DNA of 64,000 nt from the NCBI RefSeq assembly GCF_041052385.1, contig NZ_CP163439.1:7429001-7493000 (forward strand), written 5' to 3'. Shown in pieces: positions 7,822 through 15,934 of this stretch. How positions within the stretch are numbered: the stretch's first letter is position 1; the number at the start of each line of letters is the position of its first letter. Source of the DNA: Streptomyces sp. R28 (GTDB taxonomy: Bacteria > Actinomycetota > Actinomycetes > Streptomycetales > Streptomycetaceae). The notes below the pieces were generated by a model, which saw only the letters and a list, made by a program, of their open reading frames with translations, had not been told where the DNA came from and made no database searches. Made by a program: the position numbers and the translations under genes.

Positions 7822-8415
7822 ATGGAAGCATTCACCACGCACACCGGCCGGGCCGTTCCGCTGCGCCGCTCCAACGTCGACACCGACCAGATCATCCCTG
7901 CTCACTGGCTCAAGAAGGTGACTCGGGACGGGTTCGAGGACGGGCTGTTCGAGGCCTGGCGCAAGGACGAGACGTTCATCCTCAACCAGCCCGAGCGCCA
8001 AGGCGCCACGGTTCTGGTCGCCGGTCCCGACTTCGGCACCGGTTCCTCCCGTGAGCACGCCGTGTGGGCGCTGCAGAACTACGGCTTCAAGGCCGTCATC
8101 TCCTCGCGCTTCGCGGACATCTTCCGCGGCAACTCGCTCAAGAACGGCCTGCTCACGGTGGTTCTGGAGCAGAAGATCGTGGACGCGCTGCAGGAGCTCA
8201 CCGAGAAGGACCCGCAGGCCGAGATCACGGTCGACCTCGAGGCCCGTGAGGTGCGCGCCGAGGGCATCACCGCCGCCTTCGAGCTGGACGAGAACTCCCG
8301 CTGGAGGCTGCTGAACGGCCTCGACGACATCTCGATCACCCTGCAGAACGAGGCCGACATCGCCGCCTACGAGGCGAAGCGGCCGTCGTTCAAGCCGCGC
8401 ACGCTCCAGGCCTGA
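7822..8415 (+). CDS. leuD: 3-isopropylmalate dehydratase, small subunit
   Basis: A protein of 197 residues, the swivel-domain partner of LeuC. Conserved features: R-S-N-V-D-T-D-Q-I-I-P-A (residues 14-25), the active-site loop D-F-G-T-G-S-S-R-E-H-A-V-W-A-L (about 72-86) and F-R-G-N-S-L-K-N-G-L-L (about 101-111). It starts 6 bases after the leuC stop, preceded by GAGAAGTC. The length is normal for the family. A strong hairpin ends the operon 46 bases beyond the stop. Confidence 0.97.
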   Translation: MEAFTTHTGRAVPLRRSNVDTDQIIPAHWLKKVTRDGFEDGLFEAWRKDETFILNQPERQGATVLVAGPDFGTGSSREHAVWALQNYGFKAVISSRFADIFRGNSLKNGLLTVVLEQKIVDALQELTEKDPQAEITVDLEAREVRAEGITAAFELDENSRWRLLNGLDDISITLQNEADIAAYEAKRPSFKPRTLQA

Positions 8416-8461
8416 GCCAAGGCTTCGGCGCAAGGCGACTTTCGGCCACCAAAACACCCGC

Positions 8462-8497
8462 GCAGTACCCCCGATCGGCCCCGATCGGGGGTACTGC
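8462..8497 (+). terminator. leuCD terminator
   Basis: A perfect 17-bp inverted repeat, GCAGTACCCCCGATCGG (8462-8478) against 8481-8497, with only two bases between the arms. No T-run follows. The symmetry is nearly complete over 36 bases, so an operator role cannot be excluded, but its position after leuD fits a terminator. Confidence 0.7.
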
Positions 8498-8669
8498 CAT
8501 GTCTGCACCCGAACGGCCCTGCGCGGCGTGGGTGCGGAGTTCAACTTCCCACGTTACGAAGGGTGTTGCTGGGGTACGCGAGTCCTGTAGCCGTGGCTTC
8601 CGCAAGTGCCCGGAAGGCCATTTGAGGCCGGAGTTGCACCCCTGGCAGGCGACAACTCGCCCCAGATGG

Positions 8670-8675
8670 CACAAT
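8670..8675 (+). promoter_or_regulatory. -10 element (CACAAT) placed for a leaderless transcript
   Basis: TGGCACAAT ends 6 bases before the ATG at 8682, which would place the transcript start at or next to the A of the start codon. The -35 region is weak (around 8647-8652), which is common in Streptomyces. No Shine-Dalgarno sequence precedes the gene. Confidence 0.4.
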
Positions 8676-8681
8676 CTGTGC

Positions 8682-8912
8682 ATGGAACACGACGGCCAAC
8701 TCGAGCTCTATGCGGCAGTCGCGGGCCAACTGAAGGAAGCGCATGCAAGGGTGCGCGCACTGCAAGTCCCGGAGGGCGTACGGATGGCGCTGACCCGGAA
8801 GCTGCTGGTCATTACGGCCGCGGCCAAACACGACGTCGCCGAAGCGACAAGGCGTCTGGAGGCGTTCATCGCGGACCTCGACGCGGGGCGATTCCCCGAA
8901 GAGGAACGCTGA
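8682..8912 (+). CDS. Small conserved Streptomyces protein, helical
   Basis: A protein of 76 residues, almost wholly helical and amphipathic (L-Y-A-A-V-A-G-Q-L-K-E-A-H-A-R-V-R-A-L and L-L-V-I-T-A-A-A-K-H-D-V-A-E-A-T-R-R-L-E-A-F), ending in an acidic E-E-E-R tail. There is no signal peptide, Cys or known motif. It sits between leuD and hupS in the position I recall for a conserved hypothetical gene. It has strong third-position G/C bias, so it is very likely real. The ATG seems leaderless, since no ribosome site precedes it and a CACAAT box is positioned at -10. Its function is unknown; a small coiled-coil partner protein is only a guess. Confidence 0.72.
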   Translation: MEHDGQLELYAAVAGQLKEAHARVRALQVPEGVRMALTRKLLVITAAAKHDVAEATRRLEAFIADLDAGRFPEEER

Positions 8913-8969
8913 ACACCTTCAAGACCGTCGAGTCTGTTGCGGCACAAGGGTGATTAGCCCGTTTCGTGT

Positions 8970-8998
8970 TTGATTTGCGGTATATATCTGCCTAACGT
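8970..8998 (+). promoter_or_regulatory. hupS promoter candidate
   Basis: TTGATT (8970-8975), a 17-base spacer containing an AT-rich TATATAT tract, and TAACGT (8993-8998), leaving a leader of about 45 bases before the GTG at 9050. The AT-rich spacer stands out in this GC-rich DNA. Confidence 0.5.
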
Positions 8999-9049
8999 GC
9001 GAAAAAGCTTGAACACTTTCGTTCTGGCGATGTCTCCGAAGGGGAAGAC

Positions 9050-9694
9050 GTGAACAAGGCGCAGCTCGTAGAAGCGATTGCCGACAAGATGGGCGGCCGC
9101 CAGCAGGCCGCCGATGCTGTCGACCACGTACTGGACGCCATCGTCCGCGCGGTCGTCTCGGGTGAGCGGGTCTCCGTCACCGGCTTCGGTTCGTTCGAGA
9201 AGGTCGACCGCCCGGCTCGGTACGCCCGTAACCCTCAGACGGGCGAGCGGGTTCGGGTCAAGAAGACCTCCGTTCCGCGCTTCCGTGCGGGTCAGGGCTT
9301 CAAGGACCTGGTGAGCGGCTCGAAGAAGCTCCCGCGGGGCGGCGAGGTCGCGGTCAAGAAGGCGCCCAAGGGCAGCCTGACCGGTGGTGCCGCGGCGACG
9401 GTCAAGAAGGCCGCCGCGAAGAAGACCACCAAGGCGGCCGCCGCGAAGAAGGCGACGGCGAAGAAGACGACGGCCAAGAAGACCACGGCCGCCGCCAAGA
9501 AGACCACCGCGAAGAAGGCGCCGGCGAAGAAGACCACGGCGACCGCCAAGACCACCGCGGCGAAGAAGACCACCGCGAAGAAGGCGACGGCCAAGAAGGC
9601 CCCGGCGAAGAAGGCGACCGCCAAGAAGGCGCCCGCCAAGAAGTCGACGGCTCGCAAGACCACCGCCAAGAAGGCCACCGCCCGCAAGAGGTAG
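9050..9694 (+). CDS. hupS: HU-family nucleoid protein with histone-H1-like tail
   Basis: A protein of 214 residues. Residues 1-91 are a complete HU/IHF DNA-bending domain: M-N-K-A-Q-L-V-E-A-I-A-D-K start, G-F-G-S-F-E-K-V-D-R-P-A-R-Y-A-R-N-P-Q-T-G-E arm, and V-P-R-F-R-A-G-Q-G-F-K-D-L ending. The last ~110 residues are a Lys/Ala/Thr/Pro repeat built from A-K-K-A/T units, as in histone H1. This two-part layout is that of HupS, the sporulation-associated HU of Streptomyces, and of mycobacterial HupB; the compact spore nucleoid role is known from S. coelicolor. GTG at 9050 follows GAAGGGGAAG. The repetitive tail is encoded by AAG-rich repeats that could expand or contract between strains. Confidence 0.95.
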   Translation: MNKAQLVEAIADKMGGRQQAADAVDHVLDAIVRAVVSGERVSVTGFGSFEKVDRPARYARNPQTGERVRVKKTSVPRFRAGQGFKDLVSGSKKLPRGGEVAVKKAPKGSLTGGAAATVKKAAAKKTTKAAAAKKATAKKTTAKKTTAAAKKTTAKKAPAKKTTATAKTTAAKKTTAKKATAKKAPAKKATAKKAPAKKSTARKTTAKKATARKR

Positions 9695-9717
9695 AACCGC
9701 AGGGGCACTCACGCGCC

Positions 9718-9745
9718 GGGCCGGACTCCGTGGGGAGTCCGGCCC
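9718..9745. terminator. hupS terminator, probably bidirectional
   Basis: A perfect 12-bp stem GGGCCGGACTCC (9718-9729) / GGAGTCCGGCCC (9734-9745) with a GTGG loop, between hupS and the convergent small gene. Confidence 0.75.
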
Positions 9746-9765
9746 GCGGCGTGTTCAGCCGCCGT

Positions 9766-9969
9766 TCACAGCGTTTGCAGGGTTACCAGCGTGATGCGCA
9801 GGGACTCGCCCTCGCCCTCCGTCTCGATGCGGACCCGTTGCCCGGGGCGCAGCAGCCTCAGGCCGCCCGCGTCGAAGGCCGGGGCGTCGAAGGGGACGGG
9901 GGTGCCGTCGTCCAGCAGCACGCTGCCGGAGCGGGTTTCGGCGTCGTAGGTGTATGCGGTGGCCTGCAT
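9766..9969 (-). CDS. Small protein, possible cold-shock-like OB fold
   Basis: A protein of 67 residues starting M-Q-A-T-A-Y-T-Y-D-A-E-T-R-S-G-S-V-L-L-D-D-G-T. The alternation of short beta strands, the G-S-V-L-L-D-D-G-T-P-V-P-F-D motif and the ending R-P-G-Q-R-V-R-I-E recall a cold-shock/OB fold, but the aromatic RNP motifs of true Csp proteins are absent, so RNA binding is only a possibility. I start at the ATG ending at 9969; a longer reading from 10065 adds a Pro-rich stretch with no support. It lies downstream of cofC on the same strand after a 132-base gap. Confidence 0.6.
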   Translation of the reverse strand: MQATAYTYDAETRSGSVLLDDGTPVPFDAPAFDAGGLRLLRPGQRVRIETEGEGESLRITLVTLQTL

Positions 9970-10101
9970 GACGGCCAGCGTATGCGTTCCGCCGGGAGGC
10001 CGCGACGGGTGGTTGTTCGGCTGCGGCGCCGTGGGGCTGGTCGCGCCCACGCGGCGGAGCCGCATATGGACACGGCCCCGCGGCGCCTTGGGGCGTTGCC
10101 C

Positions 10102-10740
10102 TTACTGTTCCTTGATCAGCAGCCGTGCCGCTGCCATCGCTGTGCGCGGGCCTACGCCCAGGGCCAGTGCCGCGCGCAGGTCGGCGCCGGTGTCCACGTC
10201 CTGGCGTACGGAATCCACGTCGGCGAGGGGGAGTTCCACCGCCCCCGACGCGCGATGGCGGGCCCGGGAATCCGTGCCGAATGCCGGAAGTAATTCCTGG
10301 CCCGGAGCGGCGGCCAGTAGCGTCGTGCCGATTGCGGCCGCATCCGGGAGAAAAGCGCGTGGGAATTGAGCGGCCGAGTCCAGGACCCGGGCCAATTCCA
10401 GGGGGCGCAGGGCGGGGAGATCGGCGTTGAGGGCTGCCACGGCGCTTTCGGGGCGGGATGAGCGTACGACTGCCGCCCCGTGCGCCAGTGCCGCGTTCAG
10501 GCCGTCTCCCGGCTCGTCCGGGACGATGTGCGCGCCAAGTGCGCCCAGCTCGCGGCCGGCCAGGGTGTCGTTCGTGACGACTGCCACATCCTTCACCGCC
10601 GCGCTGGCCAGCGCCGCTGCGACGGTGTCCTGGGCGAAGGCGAGGGCCAGGCCCGGGCGCAATCCGTCGCTCGCGGTGTCCGAAAGCCTGCTCTTCGCCA
10701 GCGCCAGGGGCTTCAGGGGTATGACCAAGGTCCACTGCAC
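10102..10740 (-). CDS. cofC: 2-phospho-L-lactate / phosphoenolpyruvate guanylyltransferase
   Basis: A protein of 212 residues that couples GTP to a C3 phosphate in coenzyme F420 synthesis (CofC/FbiD family). The start W-T-L-V-I-P-L-K-P-L-A-L-A-K-S-R-L (residues 3-19) is the family nucleotide-binding signature. V-V-T-N-D (about 54-58), D-E-P-G-D-G-L-N-A-A-L (about 74-84) and A-A-L-N-A-D-L-P-A-L (about 103-112) complete the GT-A-like nucleotidyltransferase site. Actinobacterial members often use phosphoenolpyruvate instead of phospholactate; the sequence does not tell me which. The gene is divergent from plsC across 169 bases. The other F420 genes are not in this window. Confidence 0.9.
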   Translation of the reverse strand: MQWTLVIPLKPLALAKSRLSDTASDGLRPGLALAFAQDTVAAALASAAVKDVAVVTNDTLAGRELGALGAHIVPDEPGDGLNAALAHGAAVVRSSRPESAVAALNADLPALRPLELARVLDSAAQFPRAFLPDAAAIGTTLLAAAPGQELLPAFGTDSRARHRASGAVELPLADVDSVRQDVDTGADLRAALALGVGPRTAMAAARLLIKEQ

Positions 10741-10909
10741 GAGCGTTTCGTCCCTCTCTTGTCGCGGCCATTGTCACTCAGCCGTCACCAGGGGCATCTG
10801 GCGGTTGCGGTGGCGAGGCGTACGGTGTTCTCGACAGACCGGCGGCCTGGGGCGACACTTGTGCGGCCCTCCGGCCCGATGTCCTTGATCCCTAGAGGAA
10901 GGTGTCCGC

Positions 10910-11710
10910 GTGCCCCGCCGCAGAATCGGCTTCTGGTACCGCTTCGCCGCGGTGCTCTGCAAACCGCCGCTGGTGGTTCTGGTCAAGCGGGACTGGCGCG
11001 GAATGGAGCACATTCCGGCCGAGGGTGGATTTATCACCGCGGTGAACCATAATTCGCACATCGATCCCTTCGCGTACGCGCACTTTCAGTACAACACCGG
11101 CCGGGTTCCGCGATTCCTCGCGAAGAGCGGGCTTTTCCGGAAGGGATTCGTCGGCGCCGCGATGCGCGGCACCGGGCAGATCCCCGTCTACCGGGAAACC
11201 ACGGACGCGCTGAGCGCCTTCCGGGCCGCGATCGCCGCCGTGGAGCGCGGCGAGTGCGTCGCGTTCTACCCCGAGGGCACCATCACCCGCGACCCCGACC
11301 AGTGGCCGATGACCGGCAAGACCGGCGCCGCACGCGTCGCGCTGCAGACCAAGTGCCCGGTGATCCCGGTCGCGCAGTGGGGTGCCAACGAACTGCTGCC
11401 GCCCTACGCGAAGAAGGCCAACGTCCTTCCGCGCAAGACCCACCGGGTCCTCGCGGGCCCGCCCGTGGACCTCGGGCGCTTCTACGACAAGGAGATGACC
11501 CCGGAGCTGCTCAAGGAAGCGACCGAGGTCATCATGGCCGCCATCACCCGCCAGCTGGAGGAGATCCGCGGCGAGAAGGCGCCCGAGACGCCGTACGATC
11601 CGCGCCAGGAGCGCATCGAGCAGCGCCGCAGGACCGCCGCGCAGAACCGGCAGACGCAGCTGAGCGCCGGACAGGAAACGGCCGGACAGGAAGAGGGGCA
11701 GGGCACGTGA
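10910..11710 (+). CDS. plsC: 1-acylglycerol-3-phosphate acyltransferase
   Basis: A protein of 266 residues of the PlsC/LPLAT family that acylates lysophosphatidate to phosphatidate at the membrane. It has the catalytic N-H-N-S-H-I-D motif (residues ~46-52, the NHX4D box) and the phosphate-binding F-Y-P-E-G-T-I (about 119-125). A hydrophobic N-terminal stretch (F-W-Y-R-F-A-A-V-L-C-K-P-P-L-V-V-L-V) probably sits in the membrane. The ~45-residue C-terminal tail is charged, Q/E-rich and disordered. GTG 10910 follows AGAGGAAGG. The stop overlaps the gpsA start by four bases (GTGA), so the two glycerophospholipid genes are translationally coupled. Confidence 0.9.
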   Translation: MPRRRIGFWYRFAAVLCKPPLVVLVKRDWRGMEHIPAEGGFITAVNHNSHIDPFAYAHFQYNTGRVPRFLAKSGLFRKGFVGAAMRGTGQIPVYRETTDALSAFRAAIAAVERGECVAFYPEGTITRDPDQWPMTGKTGAARVALQTKCPVIPVAQWGANELLPPYAKKANVLPRKTHRVLAGPPVDLGRFYDKEMTPELLKEATEVIMAAITRQLEEIRGEKAPETPYDPRQERIEQRRRTAAQNRQTQLSAGQETAGQEEGQGT

Positions 11711-12717
11711 GCAAGCCCGTCAAGGCGGCAGTTCTGAGTGCGGGTTCGTGGGGAACCGCCTTCGGTATCGTCCTCGCCGACGCGGGATGCGAGGTCACCC
11801 TGTGGGCCCGTCGCGCCGAGGTCGCCGAGGCCATCAACTCGAGCCGTACGAACCCCGACTACTTCCCCGGCGTCGAGCTCCCGCAAGGCGTGCGGGCCAC
11901 CACGGACCCCGCCGAGGCCATGGCCGGCGCAGACTTCACGGTGCTGTCCGTCCCCTCCCAGACGCTGCGCGCCAACCTCGCCGAGTGGACCCCGATGCTG
12001 GCGCCGGGCACGGTCCTCGTGTCGCTGATGAAGGGCGTCGAACTCGGCACCACCATGCGGATGAGCGAGGTCATCGAGGACGTGGCCAAGGTCGGCCACG
12101 ACCGCATCGCCGTGGTCACCGGACCCAACCTCGCCCGCGAGATCGCCGCGCGGATGCCGGCCGCCGCGGTGGTCGCCTGCACCGACGAGGCCGTCGCGCA
12201 GCGCCTCCAGGCCGCCAGCCACACGCCGTACTTCCGCCCCTACACCAATACGGACGTGGTGGGTTGCGAACTGGGCGGTGCCGTGAAGAACGTCATCGGC
12301 CTCGCCGTCGGCATCGCGGACGGCATGGGCCTCGGCGACAACGCCAAGGGCTCGCTCATCACGCGCGGCCTCGCCGAGACCACGCGGCTCGGGGTCGCGC
12401 TGGGCGCCGACCCGCTGACGTTCTCCGGACTCGCGGGCCTGGGCGACCTGGTGGCGACCTGCTCCTCGCCGCTGTCCCGCAACCACACCTTCGGCACCAA
12501 CCTCGGCAAGGGCATGACCCTGCAGGAGACCATCGCGGTCACCAAGCAGACCGCCGAGGGCGTCAAGTCCTGTGAGTCCGTGCTGGATCTGGCCCGTCGG
12601 CACGGCGTCGACATGCCGATCACGGAGACGGTCGTCGGCATCGTGCACGAGGGCAAGCCGCCGGTGGTCGCGCTCAAGGAGCTGATGTCGCGCAGCGCGA
12701 AGCCGGAGCGACGCTGA
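11707..12717 (+). CDS. gpsA: Glycerol-3-phosphate dehydrogenase [NAD(P)+]
   Basis: A protein of 336 residues that reduces dihydroxyacetone phosphate to sn-glycerol 3-phosphate, the substrate of the acylation pathway in which the overlapping plsC gene acts. The Rossmann motif at residues 9-15 reads S-A-G-S-W-G-T, with Ser at the first Gly of the usual G-A-G-S-W-G-T. The catalytic Lys lies in G-G-A-V-K-N-V-I-G-L-A-V-G (about 190-202). The substrate region G-D-N-A-K-G-S-L-I-T-R-G is at about 209-220. The length is normal. The GTG start at 11707 overlaps the plsC stop. Confidence 0.95.
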   Translation: MSKPVKAAVLSAGSWGTAFGIVLADAGCEVTLWARRAEVAEAINSSRTNPDYFPGVELPQGVRATTDPAEAMAGADFTVLSVPSQTLRANLAEWTPMLAPGTVLVSLMKGVELGTTMRMSEVIEDVAKVGHDRIAVVTGPNLAREIAARMPAAAVVACTDEAVAQRLQAASHTPYFRPYTNTDVVGCELGGAVKNVIGLAVGIADGMGLGDNAKGSLITRGLAETTRLGVALGADPLTFSGLAGLGDLVATCSSPLSRNHTFGTNLGKGMTLQETIAVTKQTAEGVKSCESVLDLARRHGVDMPITETVVGIVHEGKPPVVALKELMSRSAKPERR

Positions 12718-12776
12718 GCGAACCCCACCCTCCGGACGCTGACTCGGACCCTACGGGCGGGTACGCTCAACGCGAT

Positions 12777-13934
12777 ATGAGCACCGAGAACCTCCCCCAG
12801 AGCCCTGACCAGCAGCCTCGCAAGCCGCGCGTGGCCGTCGTGTTCGGCGGTCGCAGCTCCGAGCACGGGATCTCCATGGTCACCGCCGGCGCCGTACTGA
12901 GTGCGATCGACCGGACGAAGTACGACGTCCTGCCGATCGGTATCACGCGGGAAGGCCGCTGGGTGCTCACCGCGGACGAACCGGAACGGATGGCGATCAC
13001 CGATCGCCGTACGCCCGAGGTCGCGGATCTCACCGACGGCGACGAGGGCGGCGTGGTGCTCCCCGTCGACCCGGCGAACCGCGAAGTCGTCTACACCGAG
13101 CCCGGATCGGTGCCCAAGGCGCTGGGCGAGATCGACGTCGTCTTCCCGGTGCTCCACGGCCCCTACGGCGAGGACGGCACCCTGCAAGGCCTGCTGGAGC
13201 TCTCCGGCGTGCCGTACGTGGGTTCCGGCGTGCTCGCCTCGGCCGTCGGCCAGGACAAGGAGTACATGAAGCGGGTGTTCACCTCGTTCGGGCTCAAGGT
13301 GGGCCCGTACGTGGTGATCCGGCCGCGTGAGTGGGAGCAGGACGAGTCCGCCGCCCGCAAGAAGATCATCGACCTCGCCGGCGACCACGGCTGGCCGCTC
13401 TTCGTGAAGCCCGCGCGCGCGGGTTCGTCGATCGGCATCACCAAGGTCGACGACCTGTCCGGCCTGGACGACGCGATCGCCGAGGCGCAGCGGCACGACC
13501 CGAAGATCCTCGTCGAGGCCGCGTTGCGCGGCCGTGAGATCGAGTGCGGGGTGCTGGAGCTCGAGGACGGGCCGCGGGCCTCCGTACCGGCCGAGATCCC
13601 GCCGCCGGACGCGCACGCGTACTACGACTTCGAGGCCAAGTACATCGACTCGACGCCGGGGATCGTGCCCGCGCCCCTGACGCCGGAGGAGACCGCGGAG
13701 GTCCAGCGCCTGGCGGTGGACGCCTTCGAGGCGGCTTCGTGCGAGGGCCTGGTGCGCGCGGACTTCTTCCTCACCGAGGACGGGGAGTTCGTGATCAACG
13801 AGATCAACACGATGCCCGGTTTCACGCCGATCTCGATGTACCCGCAGATGTGGCAGGCCAGCGGGATCAGCTACCCGGACCTCGTGGACAAACTGATCGA
13901 GGCGGCGATGCGGCGGTCCACCGGCCTCAGGTGA
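12777..13934 (+). CDS. ddlA: D-alanine--D-alanine ligase
   Basis: A protein of 385 residues of the ATP-grasp fold that makes the D-Ala-D-Ala end of the peptidoglycan precursor. Recognised blocks: V-A-V-V-F-G-G-R-S-S-E-H-G-I-S (residues 18-32), V-L-H-G-P-Y-G-E-D-G-T-L-Q-G (125-138), P-Y-V-G-S-G-V-L-A-S-A, K-P-A-R-A-G-S-S-I-G-I and the metal/substrate end V-I-N-E-I-N-T-M-P-G-F-T-P-I-S-M-Y-P (about 340-357). The Y in M-Y-P marks the normal D-Ala-D-Ala rather than D-Ala-D-Lac specificity in broad terms. The ATG is preceded by a poor ribosome site. It lies 59 bases after gpsA and is possibly co-transcribed. Confidence 0.96.
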   Translation: MSTENLPQSPDQQPRKPRVAVVFGGRSSEHGISMVTAGAVLSAIDRTKYDVLPIGITREGRWVLTADEPERMAITDRRTPEVADLTDGDEGGVVLPVDPANREVVYTEPGSVPKALGEIDVVFPVLHGPYGEDGTLQGLLELSGVPYVGSGVLASAVGQDKEYMKRVFTSFGLKVGPYVVIRPREWEQDESAARKKIIDLAGDHGWPLFVKPARAGSSIGITKVDDLSGLDDAIAEAQRHDPKILVEAALRGREIECGVLELEDGPRASVPAEIPPPDAHAYYDFEAKYIDSTPGIVPAPLTPEETAEVQRLAVDAFEAASCEGLVRADFFLTEDGEFVINEINTMPGFTPISMYPQMWQASGISYPDLVDKLIEAAMRRSTGLR

Positions 13935-13977
13935 CCGCCGTACCGGTCGGGCGCGGGCCCCTTCGGCTGCCTGCCGT

Positions 13978-14505
13978 TCAGTTGCTCACCGTCAAGTCGG
14001 CGACCCCTGCGGGGATCGCCTTCTTGATGGCCGGCGCGAGATCGATCAGCACACTCGAACTGTCCCGGCCCTGCCCCACGGTGACCTCGACGTACGCGCG
14101 CCGGCTAGCGGTCGTGAACCGGTACCCCCCGCCGTCCTGCTTCTCCATCAGCCACTTCACGCCTTCGACCCCACCGGCGACCGCGTCCGGGTCGCGCCCC
14201 TCGGCCACTTTGGGATCGATCATCTTCGGCGGCCGTACGACACCGCAGCGCAGTATGATCGCCGGGTCGTCCCCCCAGCCCGCGGTCAGCGCGGACGCGG
14301 GCGAGGGGTCCTCACGGCGCTCACCGTCCACCTTGGCCGGCAGTACCTTGTCGAGGTTCTGACACAGCTTCGCGGCCTTCGCGCCGGGGCTGGGAACCGC
14401 CGCCGACGCGCTGTCGTCTGCTGATGAGCAGCCCGCGGCGGTGATCAGCAGGACCAGCGCGGGCAGCCCGAGGACAGAAGTGTGCCGGTGACGGAAAGAG
14501 TTCAC
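13978..14505 (-). CDS. DUF3515 lipoprotein
   Basis: A protein of 175 residues with a lipoprotein signal peptide: basic R-H-R-H start, L-P-A-L-V-L-L-I-T-A-A-G-C lipobox with Cys at residue 26, then a Ser/Ala-rich tether. The mature part, with conserved Cys residues (A-K-L-C-Q-N-L and I-L-R-C-G-V-V-R-P-P) and W-L-M-E-K-Q, matches the actinobacterial DUF3515 family, whose function is unknown. It is convergent with ddlA (43 bases apart) and upstream of the Lrp-like gene on the same strand. The GTG start ending at 14505 has a GGTG-rich upstream region. It is expected on the outer face of the membrane. Confidence 0.82.
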   Translation of the reverse strand: MNSFRHRHTSVLGLPALVLLITAAGCSSADDSASAAVPSPGAKAAKLCQNLDKVLPAKVDGERREDPSPASALTAGWGDDPAIILRCGVVRPPKMIDPKVAEGRDPDAVAGGVEGVKWLMEKQDGGGYRFTTASRRAYVEVTVGQGRDSSSVLIDLAPAIKKAIPAGVADLTVSN

Positions 14506-14525
14506 CGGCCAAGGTTAGACGGGGG

Positions 14526-14759
14526 CTACAGATGTACGACCGGGCAGGTCAGGGTGCGGGTGATGCCGTCCACTTGCTGGACCTTCGCGACCACCATGCG
14601 ACCCAGGTCGTCGACTGTGTCGGCCTGGGCGCGCACGATGACGTCGTACGGTCCTGTCACGTCCTCGGCCTGGATGACTCCAGGGATCTTGCTGATCGTC
14701 TCGGCGACGGTCGACGCCTTGCCGACCTCCGTCTGGATCAGGATGTACGCCTGTACCAC
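14526..14759 (-). CDS. Stand-alone Lrp/AsnC ligand-binding domain protein
   Basis: A protein of 77 residues that is only the RAM (regulation of amino-acid metabolism) domain of the Lrp/AsnC family: V-Q-A-Y-I-L-I-Q-T-E-V-G-K-A, then G-V-I-Q-A-E-D-V-T-G-P-Y-D-V-I-V-R-A-Q-A and I-T-R-T-L-T-C-P-V-V. It has no DNA-binding helix-turn-helix, and there is no room for one upstream because a clear GGAGG ribosome site (14763-14767 on the opposite strand) precedes the GTG. Such single-domain proteins are conserved next to thiL in actinobacteria; they form oligomeric amino-acid-binding rings, so an adaptor or sensor role is possible. Divergent from thiL. Confidence 0.85.
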   Translation of the reverse strand: MVQAYILIQTEVGKASTVAETISKIPGVIQAEDVTGPYDVIVRAQADTVDDLGRMVVAKVQQVDGITRTLTCPVVHL

Positions 14760-14965
14760 GGAACCTCCAGGGCGGCCACGAGGATCATGTGGGGAAAAGG
14801 AACGCCACGGTATCGCGTCGCCGCTCGCCGCGGGGAGACCTGCGGTGGCCGGGGCTTGCGCGCCGGGGTGCAGGCACGAGAGAAGTTGACGTACACCTCG
14901 ACCGTAGCGAGGACAGTAGTGACGCGCGACCGGGTGCGGACAGGGACAGAAGGGGCGTAAGGGTA

Positions 14966-15934
14966 ATGAAGGGCACTGTTGGTGAGCTCGGTGAGTTCGG
15001 GCTCATCAGGGAGCTCACCTCCCGTCTCACCACCACCCCGGCGGTCCGGGTCGGTCCCGGCGACGACGCCGCGGTGGTGGCCGCGCCCGACCGCAGGGTG
15101 GTCGCCAGCACCGACATCCTGCTGGAGGGACGGCACTTCCGCCGTGACTGGTCCACGGCCTACGACGTGGGCCGCAAGGCCGCCGCGCAGAACCTCGCGG
15201 ACATCGCCGCCATGGGCGCCGTACCGACCGCGCTGCTGCTCGGCCTGGTCGTGCCGGCCGAACTCCCGGTGACCTGGCCGAGCGAGCTGATGGACGGCCT
15301 GCGCGACGAGTGCCAGGTCGCGGGCGCCTCGGTGGTCGGCGGCGACGTCGTACGGGGCGACACGATCATGGTGTCGATCACCGCGCTCGGCGATCTGCGC
15401 AACCAGGAGCCCGTGACGCGGGCGGGTGCGCAGCCCGGCGACCTCGTCGCGGTGACGGGCTGGCTGGGCTGGTCCGCCGCCGGATACGCCGTGCTCGCCC
15501 GCGGCTTCCGCTCGCCGCGGGCCTTCGTGGAGGCGCACCGGCGCCCCGAGCCGCCGTATCACGCGGGTCCGGCCGCAGCGGGGCTCGGCGCGACCGCGAT
15601 GTGCGACGTCAGCGACGGGCTGATCGCGGACCTCGGGCACATCGCCGAGGCCAGCAAGGTCCGCATCGACATCCGCTCGGGCGCGATCGACATCCCGTCC
15701 CAGATGAACGACATCGGGCAGGCCGTCGGCGTCGACCCGATGCAGTGGGTGCTGACCGGGGGAGAGGACCACGCGATCGTGGCGACCTTCCCGCCGGACG
15801 TGAAGCTGCCCGCCCGCTGGAAGGTCATCGGCGAGGTCCTCAACCCCTCCGCGCTGCCCCATGTGACGGTGGACGGGGCGCCGTGGACCAAGAAGGGCGG
15901 CTGGGACCACTTCGGCGGGGACATCGAGTCATGA
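14966..15934 (+). CDS. thiL: Thiamine-monophosphate kinase
   Basis: A protein of 322 residues that phosphorylates thiamine monophosphate to the active pyrophosphate cofactor. Family marks: G-E-F-G-L-I-R-E-L (residues 8-16), V-G-P-G-D-D-A-A-V-V (30-39), S-T-D-I-L-L-E-G-R-H-F (48-58), Q-N-L-A-D-I-A-A-M-G-A (73-83) for Mg-ATP, and M-C-D-V-S-D-G-L-I-A-D-L (about 212-223). The ATG at 14966 gives the normal length; a longer reading through the divergent promoter is not supported. The last codon overlaps the thiD start (ATGA). Confidence 0.96.
   Translation: MKGTVGELGEFGLIRELTSRLTTTPAVRVGPGDDAAVVAAPDRRVVASTDILLEGRHFRRDWSTAYDVGRKAAAQNLADIAAMGAVPTALLLGLVVPAELPVTWPSELMDGLRDECQVAGASVVGGDVVRGDTIMVSITALGDLRNQEPVTRAGAQPGDLVAVTGWLGWSAAGYAVLARGFRSPRAFVEAHRRPEPPYHAGPAAAGLGATAMCDVSDGLIADLGHIAEASKVRIDIRSGAIDIPSQMNDIGQAVGVDPMQWVLTGGEDHAIVATFPPDVKLPARWKVIGEVLNPSALPHVTVDGAPWTKKGGWDHFGGDIES

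Noticed and set aside
6190..8544. Continuation of the ndgR reading frame antisense to leuC and leuD
   Set aside because: The IclR protein begins at the ATG ending at 6189; the upstream part only mirrors leuCD.
9408..9690. AAG-rich repeats that look like a tandem repeat array
   Set aside because: They are the coding repeats of the Lys/Ala tail of HupS, in frame throughout.
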